A stretch of 64,000 nucleotides of DNA, from assembly GCF_963678975.1 (NCBI RefSeq), contig NC_089277.1:18180757-18244756 (forward strand), read 5' to 3'. The notes under the pieces are model-generated. The model saw nothing but the letters and a program-made list of their open reading frames with translations. It searched no databases and was not told the DNA's origin. This document shows positions 14,001 to 23,464 of this stretch, in pieces. Origin of the DNA: Dysidea avara. Its lineage: Eukaryota; Porifera; Demospongiae; Dictyoceratida; Dysideidae. Position numbers and translations under genes: made by a program. Each line of letters starts with the position of its first letter. Within the stretch, counting starts at the first letter, position 1.

Positions 14001-16244
14001 AGATGCGGTATGCGTGGGTTCACCAGCCGTAATAAAATTATTTACAAAAAAAGTTAACAAACAAGTACACGAAACTTGACCACAGTAGGGATATAACGCT
14101 TCTTATTGTTTTACAGTGATTTAATATCATGGACTACTCCAACTTGTTTCAGTACTTTTTATCGATGTGCTATGGGCCCTACTCTAGTTGAAAATTCCAA
14201 ATTTTTTCGTGTACTTGTATATATATATATATATATATAATACATATATTTATTGCAGAACTCTACATGGTGCATGGTTTCTTTACAACTGAACGCTCTA
14301 CAAGGTGAGTCTTTCTAGCTGATCTCTCTACAGGGTGAACTGTTTGTAACTGAACTATCTACAAGGTAACTTCTTCTAGCTGATCTCTCTACAGGATGAT
14401 TTGTTTGTAGCTTAACTCTCTACAAGGTAACTTCTTCTAGCTGATGTCTCTACAGGGTCACTAGTTAGTAGCTGAACTCTCTACAAGGTGACTTCTTCTA
14501 GCTGATCTTTCTACAGGGTAATTTGTTTGTAGCTGAACTCTCTACAGGTGATTTGTTTGCAGCTGAACTCTCTACATGATGGTTTCTATGTAGCTGAAAT
14601 CTGTACAGGGTAATTTCTTCTAGCTGGTCCCTCTACAGGGCAATTTGTTTGTAGCTGAACTCTCTACATGGTAGTTTCTTTGTAGCTGAACTCTCTACAA
14701 GGTGACTTCTTCTAGCAAAACTACGTAGTTGAACTCCCTAAAAGGTAACTTCTTCTAGCTGATATCTCTACAGGGTGAATTGTTGTAGATTATCTCTATA
14801 CAGGTTACTAGTTTCTAGCTGATCTTTTGAATTCTTTTCAGGGTGACTGCTCTATTAGAGTATCTCGATCTCGCACTTGCTACACCAAGTTTAATTTCGT
14901 GTTGTAACTCCGTGGCTTTAAGTCTGATTCTTCTACACCATTGAAGACCCTTTCTAAGATAATTACTCCATCTGTACAGCGAATTTCAAAGCATTACCCC
15001 AAGCGGTTTTTCTGGTGGGCATGGAAAGTAGTCATTTTTCTATTAGTTAATCTCAATTGCATAATTGTTGGTTTTTTCATTGTATCTTCCTGGTTTTTAG
15101 CTCAATTTCTTTCAAACCACAACAGGTTTGAGGTTCAATAGTTAACCTATTCACCCACCAATTTTCAGCTTCTTCCCGTAAGCGGTTTATCTTGTAGGCG
15201 TGACAACATAGCAGTGTTATTTTTCGTAAATAATCGCTAATAACTGTTTGCCTGTTTATCGTATTCCAGCCAAATTTAGTACGGAGATGTGCCTTTATAT
15301 CCCCCTTCTGTGTACCACATTTCAAGGCAATCGGATATTGCGTTCACGTTTTATAGCGGTTTTTGTAAGTGTGCGAAAACAGGAAGAAAAATAAGAAGAT
15401 GAAGAAGAAGAAAAATGAAGAAACTAAGCCAATTTTTGAAGTCGCATATCTCGGGAACGCTTGACATGATTTCGCTCAAATATGGAATGTGGAGTACTGA
15501 AGTTGAAGGGAGTGTCCACAGCAAAAATCATCTTGTTCCACAGCAAAAATCATCTTGTTTCATTAAGGCAGCACAGAGCTACGGAGGTGCAAAAATTTTG
15601 TTTTCTTTCTTCCTGTCAATGTACTCACGGATGTTGCACGCCAGCTTCTTGGGCCGCACGACACACTACCGTGTGTCTTGATCAATTTAATAGTGCAAAG
15701 CCATGCCCTTTTTGTACATCTTAGCTGTTTAGCATGGACCTGTCAAGCACTTAGTCACAAGTATTATGAATTCACTCTCTTGGGGTGGTGAGATTTGCAG
15801 TCACCATTTACCACTGGTATCAATATTTGGAGTCTAGTTTCTATGCAAATTCCAAGTGTGGAGCATACTGCAGAAGAGCGTTTCATTTAAGGCACATTAT
15901 TATTGACCATGTCCCACATGAAATTTCATACCATTGACATACCTCCAGCATTTCTTCTCTTGTATAGCTGCACCTCATGTTGGAGCTTCATGTTTATCCA
16001 CATGTGCTTATCATCCATGATTAAATATGAGAAATGAGTATTTGCTTAATAAATAGGTACATGACATATACGTATGTGTGTGCTTAACAACCAGACTCTA
16101 TAGTATAAAAGCTACTTTACTGTTCATATATATGCTGATATTTCTGGTTATAGCAAACCGAAACATGCAGTGTTTGTTCCAGTAAAGAATCTTCACAAGA
16201 TTGTGGAAGTGGAAGAAGTAGATAATAACTGCACTTTGATGTAA
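399..16244 (+). CDS. Gene A: TKL-type protein kinase with coiled coils, NEMO-like zinc finger and C-terminal CAP-Gly (5' partial)
   Basis: Exons 399-2045 (alternative donor 2057), 8552-8862, 8922-9470, 10304-11138, 11192-11237 and 16154-16244; every junction is GT-AG and frame-compatible, giving 1,159 visible residues before the TAA at 16242-16244. Order: kinase, long coiled coil, C2HC zinc finger, second long coiled coil, Ser/Thr-rich linker, CAP-Gly. By family knowledge the kinase would phosphorylate proteins, NEMO-type fingers bind ubiquitin, and CAP-Gly binds EEY/F tails of tubulin or EB proteins; a ubiquitin- and microtubule-linked signalling scaffold is my inference. The first exon begins in mid-codon after an acceptor at 397-398, so upstream exons lie outside the window. 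Joining the kinase exon to the later exons rests on matching phase and on paralogue B, where kinase and CAP-Gly share one exon. Two separate genes cannot be fully excluded. Confidence 0.75.
2076..2112. repeat. (GTAGCA)n hexanucleotide microsatellite
   Basis: About six direct copies of GTAGCA just after the putative splice donor of the kinase exon, in the first bases of the 6.5-kb intron. Confidence 0.9.
2165..3012 (-). mobile_element. Helitron/SINE-like dispersed repeat fragment
   Basis: Read on the minus strand the unit ends near 2170 with TGTGTGTCTTGAA and carries the same blocks as 4078-5200, 5930-6515, 14860-15680 and 31690-32500 (CCTGTCTATATACC..., TAACTCTGTAG..., GGTTTACCCTGT). Its other end at 2940-3012 has a tRNA-like B box on the minus strand (GCAGTTCGAATCCTGG). 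It lies in the intron of gene A and contains no intact frame. Confidence 0.5.
3237..3518. repeat. Tandem duplication, 2 x about 141 bp
   Basis: The stretch beginning GATCAGCGAGTGATTGGATA and ending near GGTGAATAGA occurs twice head to tail with about 90% identity (first copy about 3240-3375, second about 3381-3518). It is intronic; function unknown. Confidence 0.75.
3731..3946. mobile_element. Fold-back MITE, family 1 copy 1
   Basis: Arms AAAAATGATGTAGGGA and TCCCTACATCATTTTT flank a palindromic body with GGGAAAGTCCCTACTTTGGC and its inverse. Related palindromes sit at 5637-5871 and 60267-60468, sharing the core GCCAAAGTAGGGA and the flank CTTGTTTCACTACT. No coding capacity. Confidence 0.75.
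4078..5200 (-). mobile_element. Helitron/SINE-like repeat with tRNA-like head
   Basis: On the minus strand this starts with a tRNA-like region (A box CAGTGGTTCAGTGGTTAATG at 5172-5192, B box CCTGGTTTGAGCTC at 5135-5148), passes a degenerate copy of the CTCTATTAGAG module at about 5061-5088, and ends at about 4078 with CAACACACTACCATATGTCT followed by TGATA. The last part matches the 3' end of the Helitron-like elements at 15680 and 31691. It is intronic in gene A. Confidence 0.55.
5322..5513. mobile_element. Fold-back element, family 2 (AACAGCCAAGC arms)
   Basis: Arms AAAAGAAGTGAAATCC and GGATTTTACTTCTTTTT bracket a body with ACAGCCAAGCTG and GCGGCCAAGAAATGGCTG. The same family forms 7686-7880, the fold-back end pieces at 12502-12838 and 34797-35128, and single-arm remnants at about 12380-12490, 24195-24270 and 29440-29550. 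Confidence 0.65.
5637..5871. mobile_element. Fold-back MITE, family 1 copy 2
   Basis: Inverted arms around 5665-5740 and 5770-5840 share ATGCCAAAGTAGGGA and CATGTCTTGTTTCACTACT with the copy at 3731-3946. Intronic in gene A. Confidence 0.65.
5930..6515 (-). mobile_element. Helitron/SINE-like repeat with tRNA-like head
   Basis: Minus-strand A box CAGCTCAGTGGTTTAGGATT (6481-6500) and B box CCTAGTTCGAACAAT (6445-6460) precede a CTCTAATAGAA module (about 6379-6405) and the shared repeat body (GTTTACCTGTAGGCATGACA; AAAGTTCAAGACAATCGAAC) that runs down to about 5930. It looks like a tRNA-derived SINE head fused to the common repeat body. Confidence 0.6.
6804..7432. mobile_element. 629-bp MITE with GTGACC terminal inverted repeats, copy 1
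   Basis: Ends GTGACCACATCTGAAAGAA and the inverse of TTCTTGCAGATCCGGTCAC, flanked on both sides by AATT (a possible 4-bp target duplication). It has the same length, 629 bp, as 9601-10229 and similar internal sequence, for example GATTTGTACAG and ATAACTTACAAA. No intact protein frame. Intronic in gene A. Confidence 0.8.
7686..7880. mobile_element. Fold-back element, family 2
   Basis: Inverted arms AAAGCCTGGGTAAAAAAAGT and the inverse of TTTTTTTCACCCAGGCTTTT flank GGTGGCGGCCATGAAATGG and its inverse. Intronic, non-coding. The following 7880-8545 shows no further recognisable feature. Confidence 0.65.
8552..11138 (+). CDS. Gene A exons 2-4: second coiled-coil region and first half of CAP-Gly
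   Basis: Three exons, 8552-8862, 8922-9470 and 10304-11138, separated by a 59-bp intron and by an 833-bp intron that holds a 629-bp transposon. The joined peptide (AASHQDVGQSSSD onward) has over 450 residues of heptad-rich Gln/Glu/Lys sequence, then a Ser/Thr/Lys linker (KKPTKRSSKAII) and the start of the CAP-Gly domain (VSKGQRVVIG, GTVRVV, GFVGIEMDLP). The open frame before 8611 continues back to the acceptor TTGTAG at 8546-8551, so the GTG/ATG near 8611 is not the true start. From about 10886 onward the DNA is nearly identical to 27480-27725 in paralogue B; upstream it is not. Confidence 0.8.
9601..10229. mobile_element. 629-bp MITE with GTGACC terminal inverted repeats, copy 2
   Basis: Terminal repeats GTGACCGGATCTGTGAAAAC and the inverse of GTTTTCACAGATCCAGTTAC; the inverted repeat extends over about 30 bp including CCCGACATAAT. 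It fills most of the 833-bp intron between exons 3 and 4 of gene A. Flanks TTAT and ATAT nearly match. No coding capacity. Confidence 0.8.
11192..16244 (+). CDS. Gene A exons 5-6: second half of CAP-Gly and C-terminus
   Basis: Two exons too small to stand out as open frames: 11192-11237 (46 bp, reading SGVSDGEVKGVRHFT) and 16154-16244 (reading KPKHAVFVPVKNLHKIV, then a short acidic tail and TAA). Together they complete a CAP-Gly domain of standard length: KGVRHFTC then KPKHAVFVP matches the canonical KG(V/K)RYFxC...YGxFV block. The canonical GKNDG groove motif is GVSDG here, losing Lys and Asn. Exon 5 is flanked by a 53-bp intron on its 5' side and a 4.9-kb intron on its 3' side; the latter contains a 3.2-kb Helitron-like insertion. 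The matching exons in paralogue B are 27779-27824 and 29994-30051. Confidence 0.85.
13160..13550. repeat. Inverted-repeat segment with GC-rich arms
   Basis: GTCTGGCGTAGCCGACC at 13161 and GTCGGCTACGCCAGAC at about 13533-13548 are inverted; the arms extend about 50 bp (GAGGGTCTGGTGACAGCCGC and its inverse GCGGCTGTCACCAGACCCTC). It is nested in the middle of the Helitron-like element and is absent from copy 2. Composition is more GC-rich than its surroundings. Confidence 0.65.
13728..14010. repeat. Imperfect tandem duplication, about 2 x 145 bp
   Basis: The stretch GAGGTGCTTTTCRAACAGTT...GGATTGAACA...GGATACTTCACTTTTCAGAC occurs twice in direct orientation. It is nested in the Helitron-like element; function unknown. 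Confidence 0.65.
14258..14835 (+). repeat. Minisatellite of about 30-bp units inside the Helitron-like element
   Basis: Roughly 19 units alternate between TAGCTGAACTCTCTACA, CTTCTTCTAGCTGATCTC and TTTGTTTGTAGCTGAAC types. The same array, much longer and inverted, lies at 32540-34635 in copy 2. A (TA)n run at 14219-14240 borders it. Confidence 0.85.
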
Positions 16245-16311
16245 TTCATGTTTCTGTAGATGTGATGTATGCATTGTACTACTGTTTGAAAGTTTTACAA
16301 CATGCATGCAT

Positions 16312-16381
16312 GCACACACACACGCACGCACGCATACACACACCCGCACGCACGCACACACACACACACACACACCCGCAT

Positions 16382-16432
<51 letters not shown>
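16312..16432. repeat. (CA)n microsatellite with CG interruptions
   Basis: CACA/CGCA dinucleotide tract in the 3' flank of gene A. It matches the pure (CA)54 tract at the same relative place downstream of gene B (30171-30278). Confidence 0.95.
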
Positions 16433-16433
<1 letters not shown>

Positions 16434-16696
16434 GCACGCACATGTATACATACACAGTAACATACAGTGCAGATATGCATGACTAAATGTGTACTAAATG
16501 TTATCTGCAGTATAGTATGGTAGGAGAGTACGATGGCTTGTGTACTAATATTATAGTAACATGTTTAAAAGAGAGTCTCCACTGGTTTGTTATGTATATC
16601 AATCTGTTTGGAATTGTGCTTTTGACGCGTAGTGCCCAAAATTATGGTTTAGTGTGCTCATATAAGGAAATCACATCAGTCAGTGATGTGCAATAA

Positions 16697-18976
16697 CCCC
16701 AAGATTAAACATAAGATAAAAAGAATTAAAGGATCGATTGTGGGTTCTTGTTGGTTGTCATTAGTAACGAAGTATTAATTGTGGGATGAGCTGTATCAGT
16801 GATGTTCATCCTTGGTTCATCTACGGATATACCAAGAAGGGCACTTTATGTGAGCTGGTTTGCTCATTTTGACTTTAGAAAACAGTCTGAGCCGGCTTTT
16901 TAAGTCATATGTCAGTGTACAAATAAAGCAAGCAGGGAGACACTGGTAACAGGAAAGAGCCAGCTGAATTAAAACTTGAAGAATTTTGTGCAGTGTGAGA
17001 GGAGCAAATATTTTGGCAGATCACAAAGGGGCTATATTCTGCGAACATCACTGAATTGTATGCGTGGAGTTATTAACAGCCAGTGTAGTGGACTAATGCT
17101 GTATTCAATAGTGAACTGATTTTTTCTGTTGCACAAATTCAAGCCGGATGTGTCTGACTGCTAGCCTTGAATCAGGCCAAATGCCAAAACTCCAAATCTC
17201 AATTATAAGCCTAGCTATGCATGTGAAACCATGCCCATAGCCACCAGGCAAATGTGATTTGGACTAAGATGTGTGTGTAATTTCAATGTATCTAGTCAGA
17301 CCAGAAATGGAACACTCACATTAATTACATACCACCTAAGAATCCTAGGATTTCTTAAGTATAACATTTCACATGCTTCACTTCAAACAAAAGAGGTTAA
17401 ATTTGTTCATCTATTTTCAAGTGATTCCCAGTCCAGCTGCATGGTCCATGAAATTACAGTGGGATCACATGTATTTGTTACAGTGTGGGCTGCTCTGTGT
17501 TGGATCTACTCTAGAGTTGAGATTTCAAGGTAGACTGCCAATGTACCGACACTGTTGTAGCATATTTAAGTGGAGGACAAATGAATACAGTAATGCTAGA
17601 TTATTTAAGTATACAAATTTTTCATAATGAAATTGATATCCCATTTTGATTTGTACATCCACTTTGCAACATTCAAGAACAAGAAGTTACTACCCTTTTA
17701 ATCTCCAACCGCTGTCATTAAATAACCAAGATCTCACCAGTCCTTGTTTTTTCCATCTACAATTTTGCTTTGGAACAATAATTATCTAAAGGCTCTAATT
17801 CATATTTAGTATTTAAATCTGTAATTCACCTTGTTGTGGTTTTACTAATTTTATTCTTCATTTCCTTTGAAGTTGTACGGTATAGGTAAACAAAGATAAA
17901 TTTTTCTCCCATCTTATTCTAGGACTGAGAAAAATTTAATTATTTGTATACAGGCTCAAAATTGAGAAAATATAAAGCAAGTGAATTAATATTATACAGT
18001 CAGTTTGCTTTTGGATATTTAATGTCTCCAACTGTAACAAAAATTCAATGAATCCATGCATGCATGCATCTCATCGCTGGTTGTCTGAACATTCTGCAAG
18101 TGATACCTCACTCAATCAACCATATATATTATTCTGTTTATTAGACTGAATAAAGTCATGATCACCTAGACTTTTCCTGTCACCAGTAACTTTCTAGTTA
18201 ATTTCTCTGTGGATATTATGCTCTGAAACTGAAGAAATTGAGTGGTCTTCTAAACTATTTATCTTGTCAAGATCACCAGAAGCAACTGACATCCAATCAG
18301 CTACTGTATTGTAGTAACAAAACTTGCCTTGGTCATGCAATAAATGAATTGAAGAGACCTGCATGCTTGATATATCAGGCAGTAGAACAATCACTGCATG
18401 AGACAGCTATTAATATTTTATTATTATCCTATTCCATTTTCCTGGAGGTTCCACTGATAAAATACAATTTCAGCAATGATAGTGGCTAGCCAAGCTGCAC
18501 GTTTTGATTCAGAAAGCATTCCATTCTGTAAACTAGGCCCCATCCTGGATTCAACTCACTACTCAGGCTGAAATATCTGGCATCAGTCCACTACTCTGTT
18601 GATGAATCATTAATGTTCACACAATATAGCCTTGAGGTATCTGAATGTTTGCTCCTCACACACTGCACAAAATTCCTTTAGATTCTGCTTAGACTAAGCT
18701 TGTCACCATACTTGTTTCCTTTGTAGTGTAGTTACATACTGATTTATGCCGATTAGAAAGGCTGGGCCCCAGACTGTACATTCTGAAGTCAAAGTAAGCA
18801 AAAACAACTCACATACTAGTAAAAACAAGTCATGCATTAAGTTCCTTACTTGATACATCCGAAGATGAACACATTGAGTCAGCTATTCCCACAATTAGTA
18901 GAACTCTACTTCGTTACTAATGACAACCAACAAGAACCCACAATCGATCCTTAAATTCGTTTTATCTTTCTTGGGG
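16697..18976. mobile_element. 2.3-kb element with long inverted repeats (several hundred bp)
   Basis: Starts ACCCCAAGA and ends TCTTGGGGT. AAGGATCGATTGTGGGTTCT and TTGGTTGTCATTAGTAACGA near 16731-16770 recur inverted at about 18905-18953. Further in, GAATTTTGTGCAGTGTG(A)GAGGAGCAAA (about 16980-17010) is inverted at about 18645-18680. Arms reach roughly 400 bp with indels. The centre (17200-18450) has only short frames that resemble nothing I know. It lies just beyond the A/B duplicated block. Confidence 0.7.
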
Positions 18977-20164
18977 TACGTTTGATTACCTGCTGGAAGT
19001 GCCACCGATAACTTGTACAGCAATGGTAAGCTGCAAGCTTCAATTTGAGAAAGCATTCCGTTCCATAGTTTAGTCCATCATTCCGTTCCGTAGAATAGAC
19101 CCCACCTCTAAAATTCAAGTTTTGGCGATTTTTTTCAAGTTCTGTATCCGGCCACCATTAAGTGTTTTAAATTTAATGCTGTTTTATGTATTATATGGAC
19201 TAGTACTATTCCGTAAAGTTGATTTTCATCTTGTAAGATATCTCTAGGATGATTTTTAAAGGCAGAAGTTTAGGTGACATGCGAAAATTTCACCTGGATC
19301 CCTACTTAAACGGTACAACCGTACCGTTTGATAAAAAATGCCCCATACATGCAATTGTGGTTGCTGTAGTAGAATAACTGAGCGATACATTAGAGTTGCT
19401 CTATTAGAATATAATATTTCATATTTCTAGATAATTTAGTTACATTAATCATTCTAATCCAGTAGGGTAAAGTGATATGTGGACAAGTGACAGGAAATAA
19501 GGAATCAATAAATGTTGGCTTAAAAAAGTAAAATTTTCCTTTCATCCTTTATGACAAATAATATTAGTGGAGCTATGGTTATGCAAAAAATAGATAACAG
19601 AAGAGTAAATTTATCCTTTGGTGTTAAAATCTTACGAAGGAAAGTTATCACTGAAGCAATGGATTTATAAATTAGTCATTCTAAATAAGAATGCAATCAT
19701 TTGTAGCTAGGTTTGCATCAATTATGCCAGTCTGGCATAATTTTGAGCATAATAGGCTAGCAGCATTATGCCAACATAGTAGGTTGAATTTCACGATTTT
19801 TAATAAAATGTGCATGCATAACACATACACAAAATTAATACTGACTGTATTTATTCCGTCTATGTTTTGGTGTTGGAACTAATAGTCCAAAAATTCTACC
19901 TTAATAAGGTTCATAATATCACCATGCATGATACTTTAGGACATGATCTTTAGTGCTTCATTCATAATGCATTGATTCATGTTATTGTTTGTTTGTTTGT
20001 TTATTGTTGTTGTTTGTTTGTTTATTGCTGTTTATAGACCTCAGTTATTATGGTTAATGTGAAAATGTGAAATGGTCCTACACGTACAGTCGTTCCTTCA
20101 CTACAGCACGTTGAAGGCCATGATGTAGAGAAAACTTCAGCTGCATTCCATTGCTAACCACAGG

Positions 20165-20262
20165 ACAAACAGCTCAGCTGGTATAGCACCTCCCTGAAGT
20201 TGTTGTGGTTATTGGCAATGTAGGCTGTGGGTTTGAATCCAACCACAGTTCATAGCTTTTTT
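20165..20262 (+). repeat. tRNA-derived sequence (SINE head or tRNA pseudogene)
   Basis: Pol III A box AGCTCAGCTGGTATAG (20171-20186) and B box GGGTTTGAATCCA (20229-20241) at tRNA-like spacing, followed by a T-run at 20257. The arms between them do not fold into a clean cloverleaf, so a SINE head is likelier than a working tRNA. Confidence 0.5.
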
Positions 20263-21028
20263 TTATATTGTCTACCTTTTTGGTGCATAGTTCTTAACTT
20301 TTTTGCTTATAGCATGCTCACAGCATATTGCTTACCTTTTTGTTCATAGCTTGCTCACAGCATGTAGACTGTTGGAAAACGTATACAGCGGCACATTTGA
20401 TAGGTATAGGGCAGACGTGGACAAGCCAATTGGGTGCCTGCATGTTTGTCTGTGTGATTCTCCTGTGTGTTCTATTAGAGTAAGTGCCTTCTCTTTGTAA
20501 CTTCAATTCTTTGTGATGTGATGAAGTGTGTACCTGTGTATTAAGTTAATTTTCCTCAAACCTTTGCTTGCAGCATAATAGCTATAACTGCTGTAAATAC
20601 TGTTGACCACAATTTTACAGTGCCTGCATGATAGGATAGCACCACATACGTTGCACATGTCTTAGTAATTATTGGTTAGCTTACATGCAATTCTGCTGTT
20701 TAGTTAACCCCATGTTCACATTATTAGGCTTGCTAATGTAAAAATGTGAATGGTCCTGCACGTAGGGCAGGTACCAATGCTAGTGTATAAATACAAGGAC
20801 TTCCACTATAATTTATTTAGATCCAAAAGGAGACAAGAACGTGATGAAGTGCCAATTAGGGGAAACTTTGGAAATATTCAGCATGCATGCACAAGGAAGC
20901 TGGGAAAAGACTAATTGTAAATGGAATGTGGTGTCAATGGAGCATTGCTAGCAGAGTTTGAGGGCTCCTGTGGAGTATATGTCATGAAGTTTGTAGAGTG
21001 TATTATATAAAGGTAGCTATTATCAACC

Positions 21029-21217
21029 ATGTGCACAATGAGTGATATCTCAAAGCTTCGTAATGATATGACTATTGAGCTTCTTAATGCTTCAGAATCA
21101 CTGGCTAATTTTTGTCATGCTTATGGAATGCAAGATACAGAAAATGGTTGGATTAAATGTGATAACTGTGAATGGTGGTACCACTTAAAATATGTAAACA
21201 AACTCAAGAAACTCTGA
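21029..21217 (+). pseudogene. Small frame with PHD-finger-like segment
   Basis: A 62-codon frame contains GWIKCDNCEWWYHLKYVNK, resembling the middle of a PHD finger (W-x-x-C-x-x-C-x-x-W-Y-H-x-x-C), but the cysteine expected after H-L-K is Tyr and no second metal cluster follows. It is probably a decayed fragment of a transposon ORF or an exon relic; the surroundings give no gene context. Confidence 0.35.
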
Positions 21218-21264
21218 GCAGTTCTGCTAAAGAGTTTTAATTTTATATCATTATTATATTGCCC

Positions 21265-21587
21265 GTTTCCCATCACCTAGTAGGGCAAAAACTGATGCAG
21301 GCAGGAGGTGATTATTGATTATAAATTATACAGTTGACTCTTGTTGTAGTATTTGACTGCTCTATTAGAGTATTTCGATCTTGAAAGGTGCAAAGACTGT
21401 GTACCCATGCACCCTGCTGAACAGAGTAAAGGGTCTCAAATCCCTTTCTTATACTCTTTATATGCACAGCTAATGCATTTATTTTAACATCCCTCTGTCA
21501 TGAATAGTGCATTCACGTGATCTATAATCAAATAATTAAAATTTGATGCGGAAATTTAAAAACTTGATGTGGGCGGTGATGGGAAAC
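21265..21587. repeat. Inverted-repeat element with GTTTCCCATCACC ends
   Basis: GTTTCCCATCACC at 21265 is inverted at 21575-21587 (GGTGATGGGAAAC). Inside, at about 21357, is one CTCTATTAGAG module. Likely a small inverted-repeat transposon; borders uncertain. Confidence 0.45.
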
Positions 21588-22615
21588 AAGGAATAAAATA
21601 TTGATTCCTAACATTGTTAAACAGCAAAGGCTTGGATAATTTTTGATCACTATAGTTACGCTGGAATGATTATAACATAGATAGTAGAGAGCGCGCCTCG
21701 TATATGCCTTCAATGTATGCGAACATGAACCATTATTGTTCAGCCCGGACCAGTTTTGCACTGGCATAACTGGTCACAGTGGACCAATTATGCAAGCACA
21801 AGTGGTCCGCCGGACCAAATATGTCAATATAAATGGTCCGGGTGGACCTTATATTCCCGGACTGTTGGTGCATTGACAGTTCGCTACGTAGGGGATATGC
21901 CCCCTTCCCAACTCGAAGGGATAGGCTATTTCTGGTAGTCTACAAAGCTAGCACTGTTGTTTCTTAATTGTTAAACGCCTGTAGAACCCGAAGGGAAGGT
22001 AATTCACAAAGTCTGAGGAGAGTCACCACACTCGTATTTTAGACTGCCAAAAAGAAACCACCTCAGAGCAAAGTTTACCTGTGCGGAAGTTTAGCACAGC
22101 CTTCATTTTGCTTTTATTTCTTATGTAAAAGTTGCTTTTACCATTTAACGATTTTGCTCACGTGGGTGCATACAGACAAACATAGATAGGTACAAACACA
22201 CATACACACACACTTTTACGAAAACAATTTCAGTAAACCAGGCGCATGTCCACAGCTGGCCTTTGGCCAGCTGTGGGAAACTAAGCTAACCAAGACTATT
22301 ATAGCACTGCACCACTCAACAATGAATATCAGACACTTCAGTTACACCCGTCTAAATGATTCGGAAGCTGCACAATGGCTGGAGTGATTGGCATCGATGA
22401 TGGCACCTCGCACTGGTGCATAACAAACGTGCTACCAATGAATAAACTAGCTAACAATGAATTAACTATCAAGACAGTAATTAATGAGTAAAATCGTTCC
22501 TTGTACACAGTGCTCAGCGGTAGCCAATATTAGCCTTGTGTTCATGCTCCTTCCGCGTTACAAATGGGCACCTTTGATCTGCACACACCCCATACCACAA
22601 ATCAGTTAGAACATA

Positions 22616-22730
22616 CCCATTCGGTTTGTATCTGATTTGTAAACACTCCATCCTCGGGCCTGCGGCCCTCGGGTGTCATGTTTGCGGCCCGAGAGTGGAG
22701 TGTTTACAAATCAGATACAAACCGAATGGG
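22616..22730. repeat. Perfect 35-bp inverted repeat around a GC-rich loop
   Basis: CCCATTCGGTTTGTATCTGA... (22616-22650) is exactly inverted at 22696-22730. The 45-bp loop holds a CGGGCCTGCGGCCC-type palindrome. A fold-back MITE is the simplest reading. Confidence 0.75.
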
Positions 22731-23464
22731 GTGTGTTACAACTATTACATACACCCTGTAATAATACCCAGTGATTCCCTGCTTGAAGAAATGCACCTAT
22801 AGTATATTGAACATCATCTCACCTGGCCATCAAAAATGTAAGGTTTTTACTTTCTTTCTTGTGACACGCTTTTGACTATTAGTAAGGCCATCCCATCCCT
22901 GCAGTGGTGGATCTTGGCGCTGGGCTAGATGATATTCCTTAAAAAATTACATACAAGATTGAGATACTCTAATAGAGCAGTCCGTCACTCTAATATAGCA
23001 GTCATAGTGTTCATGAGCCATTATTGCTGTGACCTTTTTTTTGCTCTTCAACTTTTCTGCAGTATGCACCCCCTCTTTCCAAACTCTGGATCCGCCCCTG
23101 TTCCTGTACTTGTTATTGGTAACATATTGATAGACATCCTCTAGCTAGTGAATTGCCATCATCACTGTTCATTCCTTTGTCACAGTTCAATGGTTGGTCT
23201 CTGTCAGCATGGTCCATGTCGAGGTCCACGTTGTCTATGGTGCACTCTCACTAGCTACAGCTACACTTGCCACTAGCTAGTTTATTAAGTCAACAATTAA
23301 ATAAAAGCAAAGTCAATACAACTAGCTAAGATGGTACTGAGCAAAAACTCTGAATACTGGCTGATTTCCTGTGGTTTGAAAGATTAATACAATAGCTGAG
23401 CAGTCTGTGAGAGAATTTTGCACAAAATAGCTATCATGTTTGCACCTGGAAAGACACCATAGAT

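Larger units (their letters stand above)
12502..15681 (+). mobile_element. Helitron-like non-autonomous element, copy 1
   Basis: The insertion begins TCTAATCC directly after an A and ends with the hairpin ACACAC-TACC-GTGTGT followed by CTTGA and then T. Paralogue B has the empty site at 29541-29565 (ATGTTAATGTCAA|TCAATTTAATA), so the element entered between A and T without target duplication, as Helitrons do. Parts in order: fold-back 12502-12838, an acquired GC-richer segment at about 12885-14215, a (TA)n stretch, a roughly 30-bp minisatellite 14258-14835, a CTCTATTAGAG module at about 14845, and the shared 3' body to 15680. No Rep/helicase frame is visible. The 3' tetranucleotide CTTG(A) departs from canonical CTRR. 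Confidence 0.7.

Noticed and set aside
16262-16486. His/Thr and Cys/Val repeat frames over CA tracts (also near 30080-30336, 43029-43313, 45041-45419)
   Set aside because: Translations of dinucleotide repeats, with no conserved sequence or gene structure.
20165-20262. Functional tRNA gene
   Set aside because: A and B boxes are present but acceptor, D and anticodon stems do not pair well; treated as a SINE head or relic.
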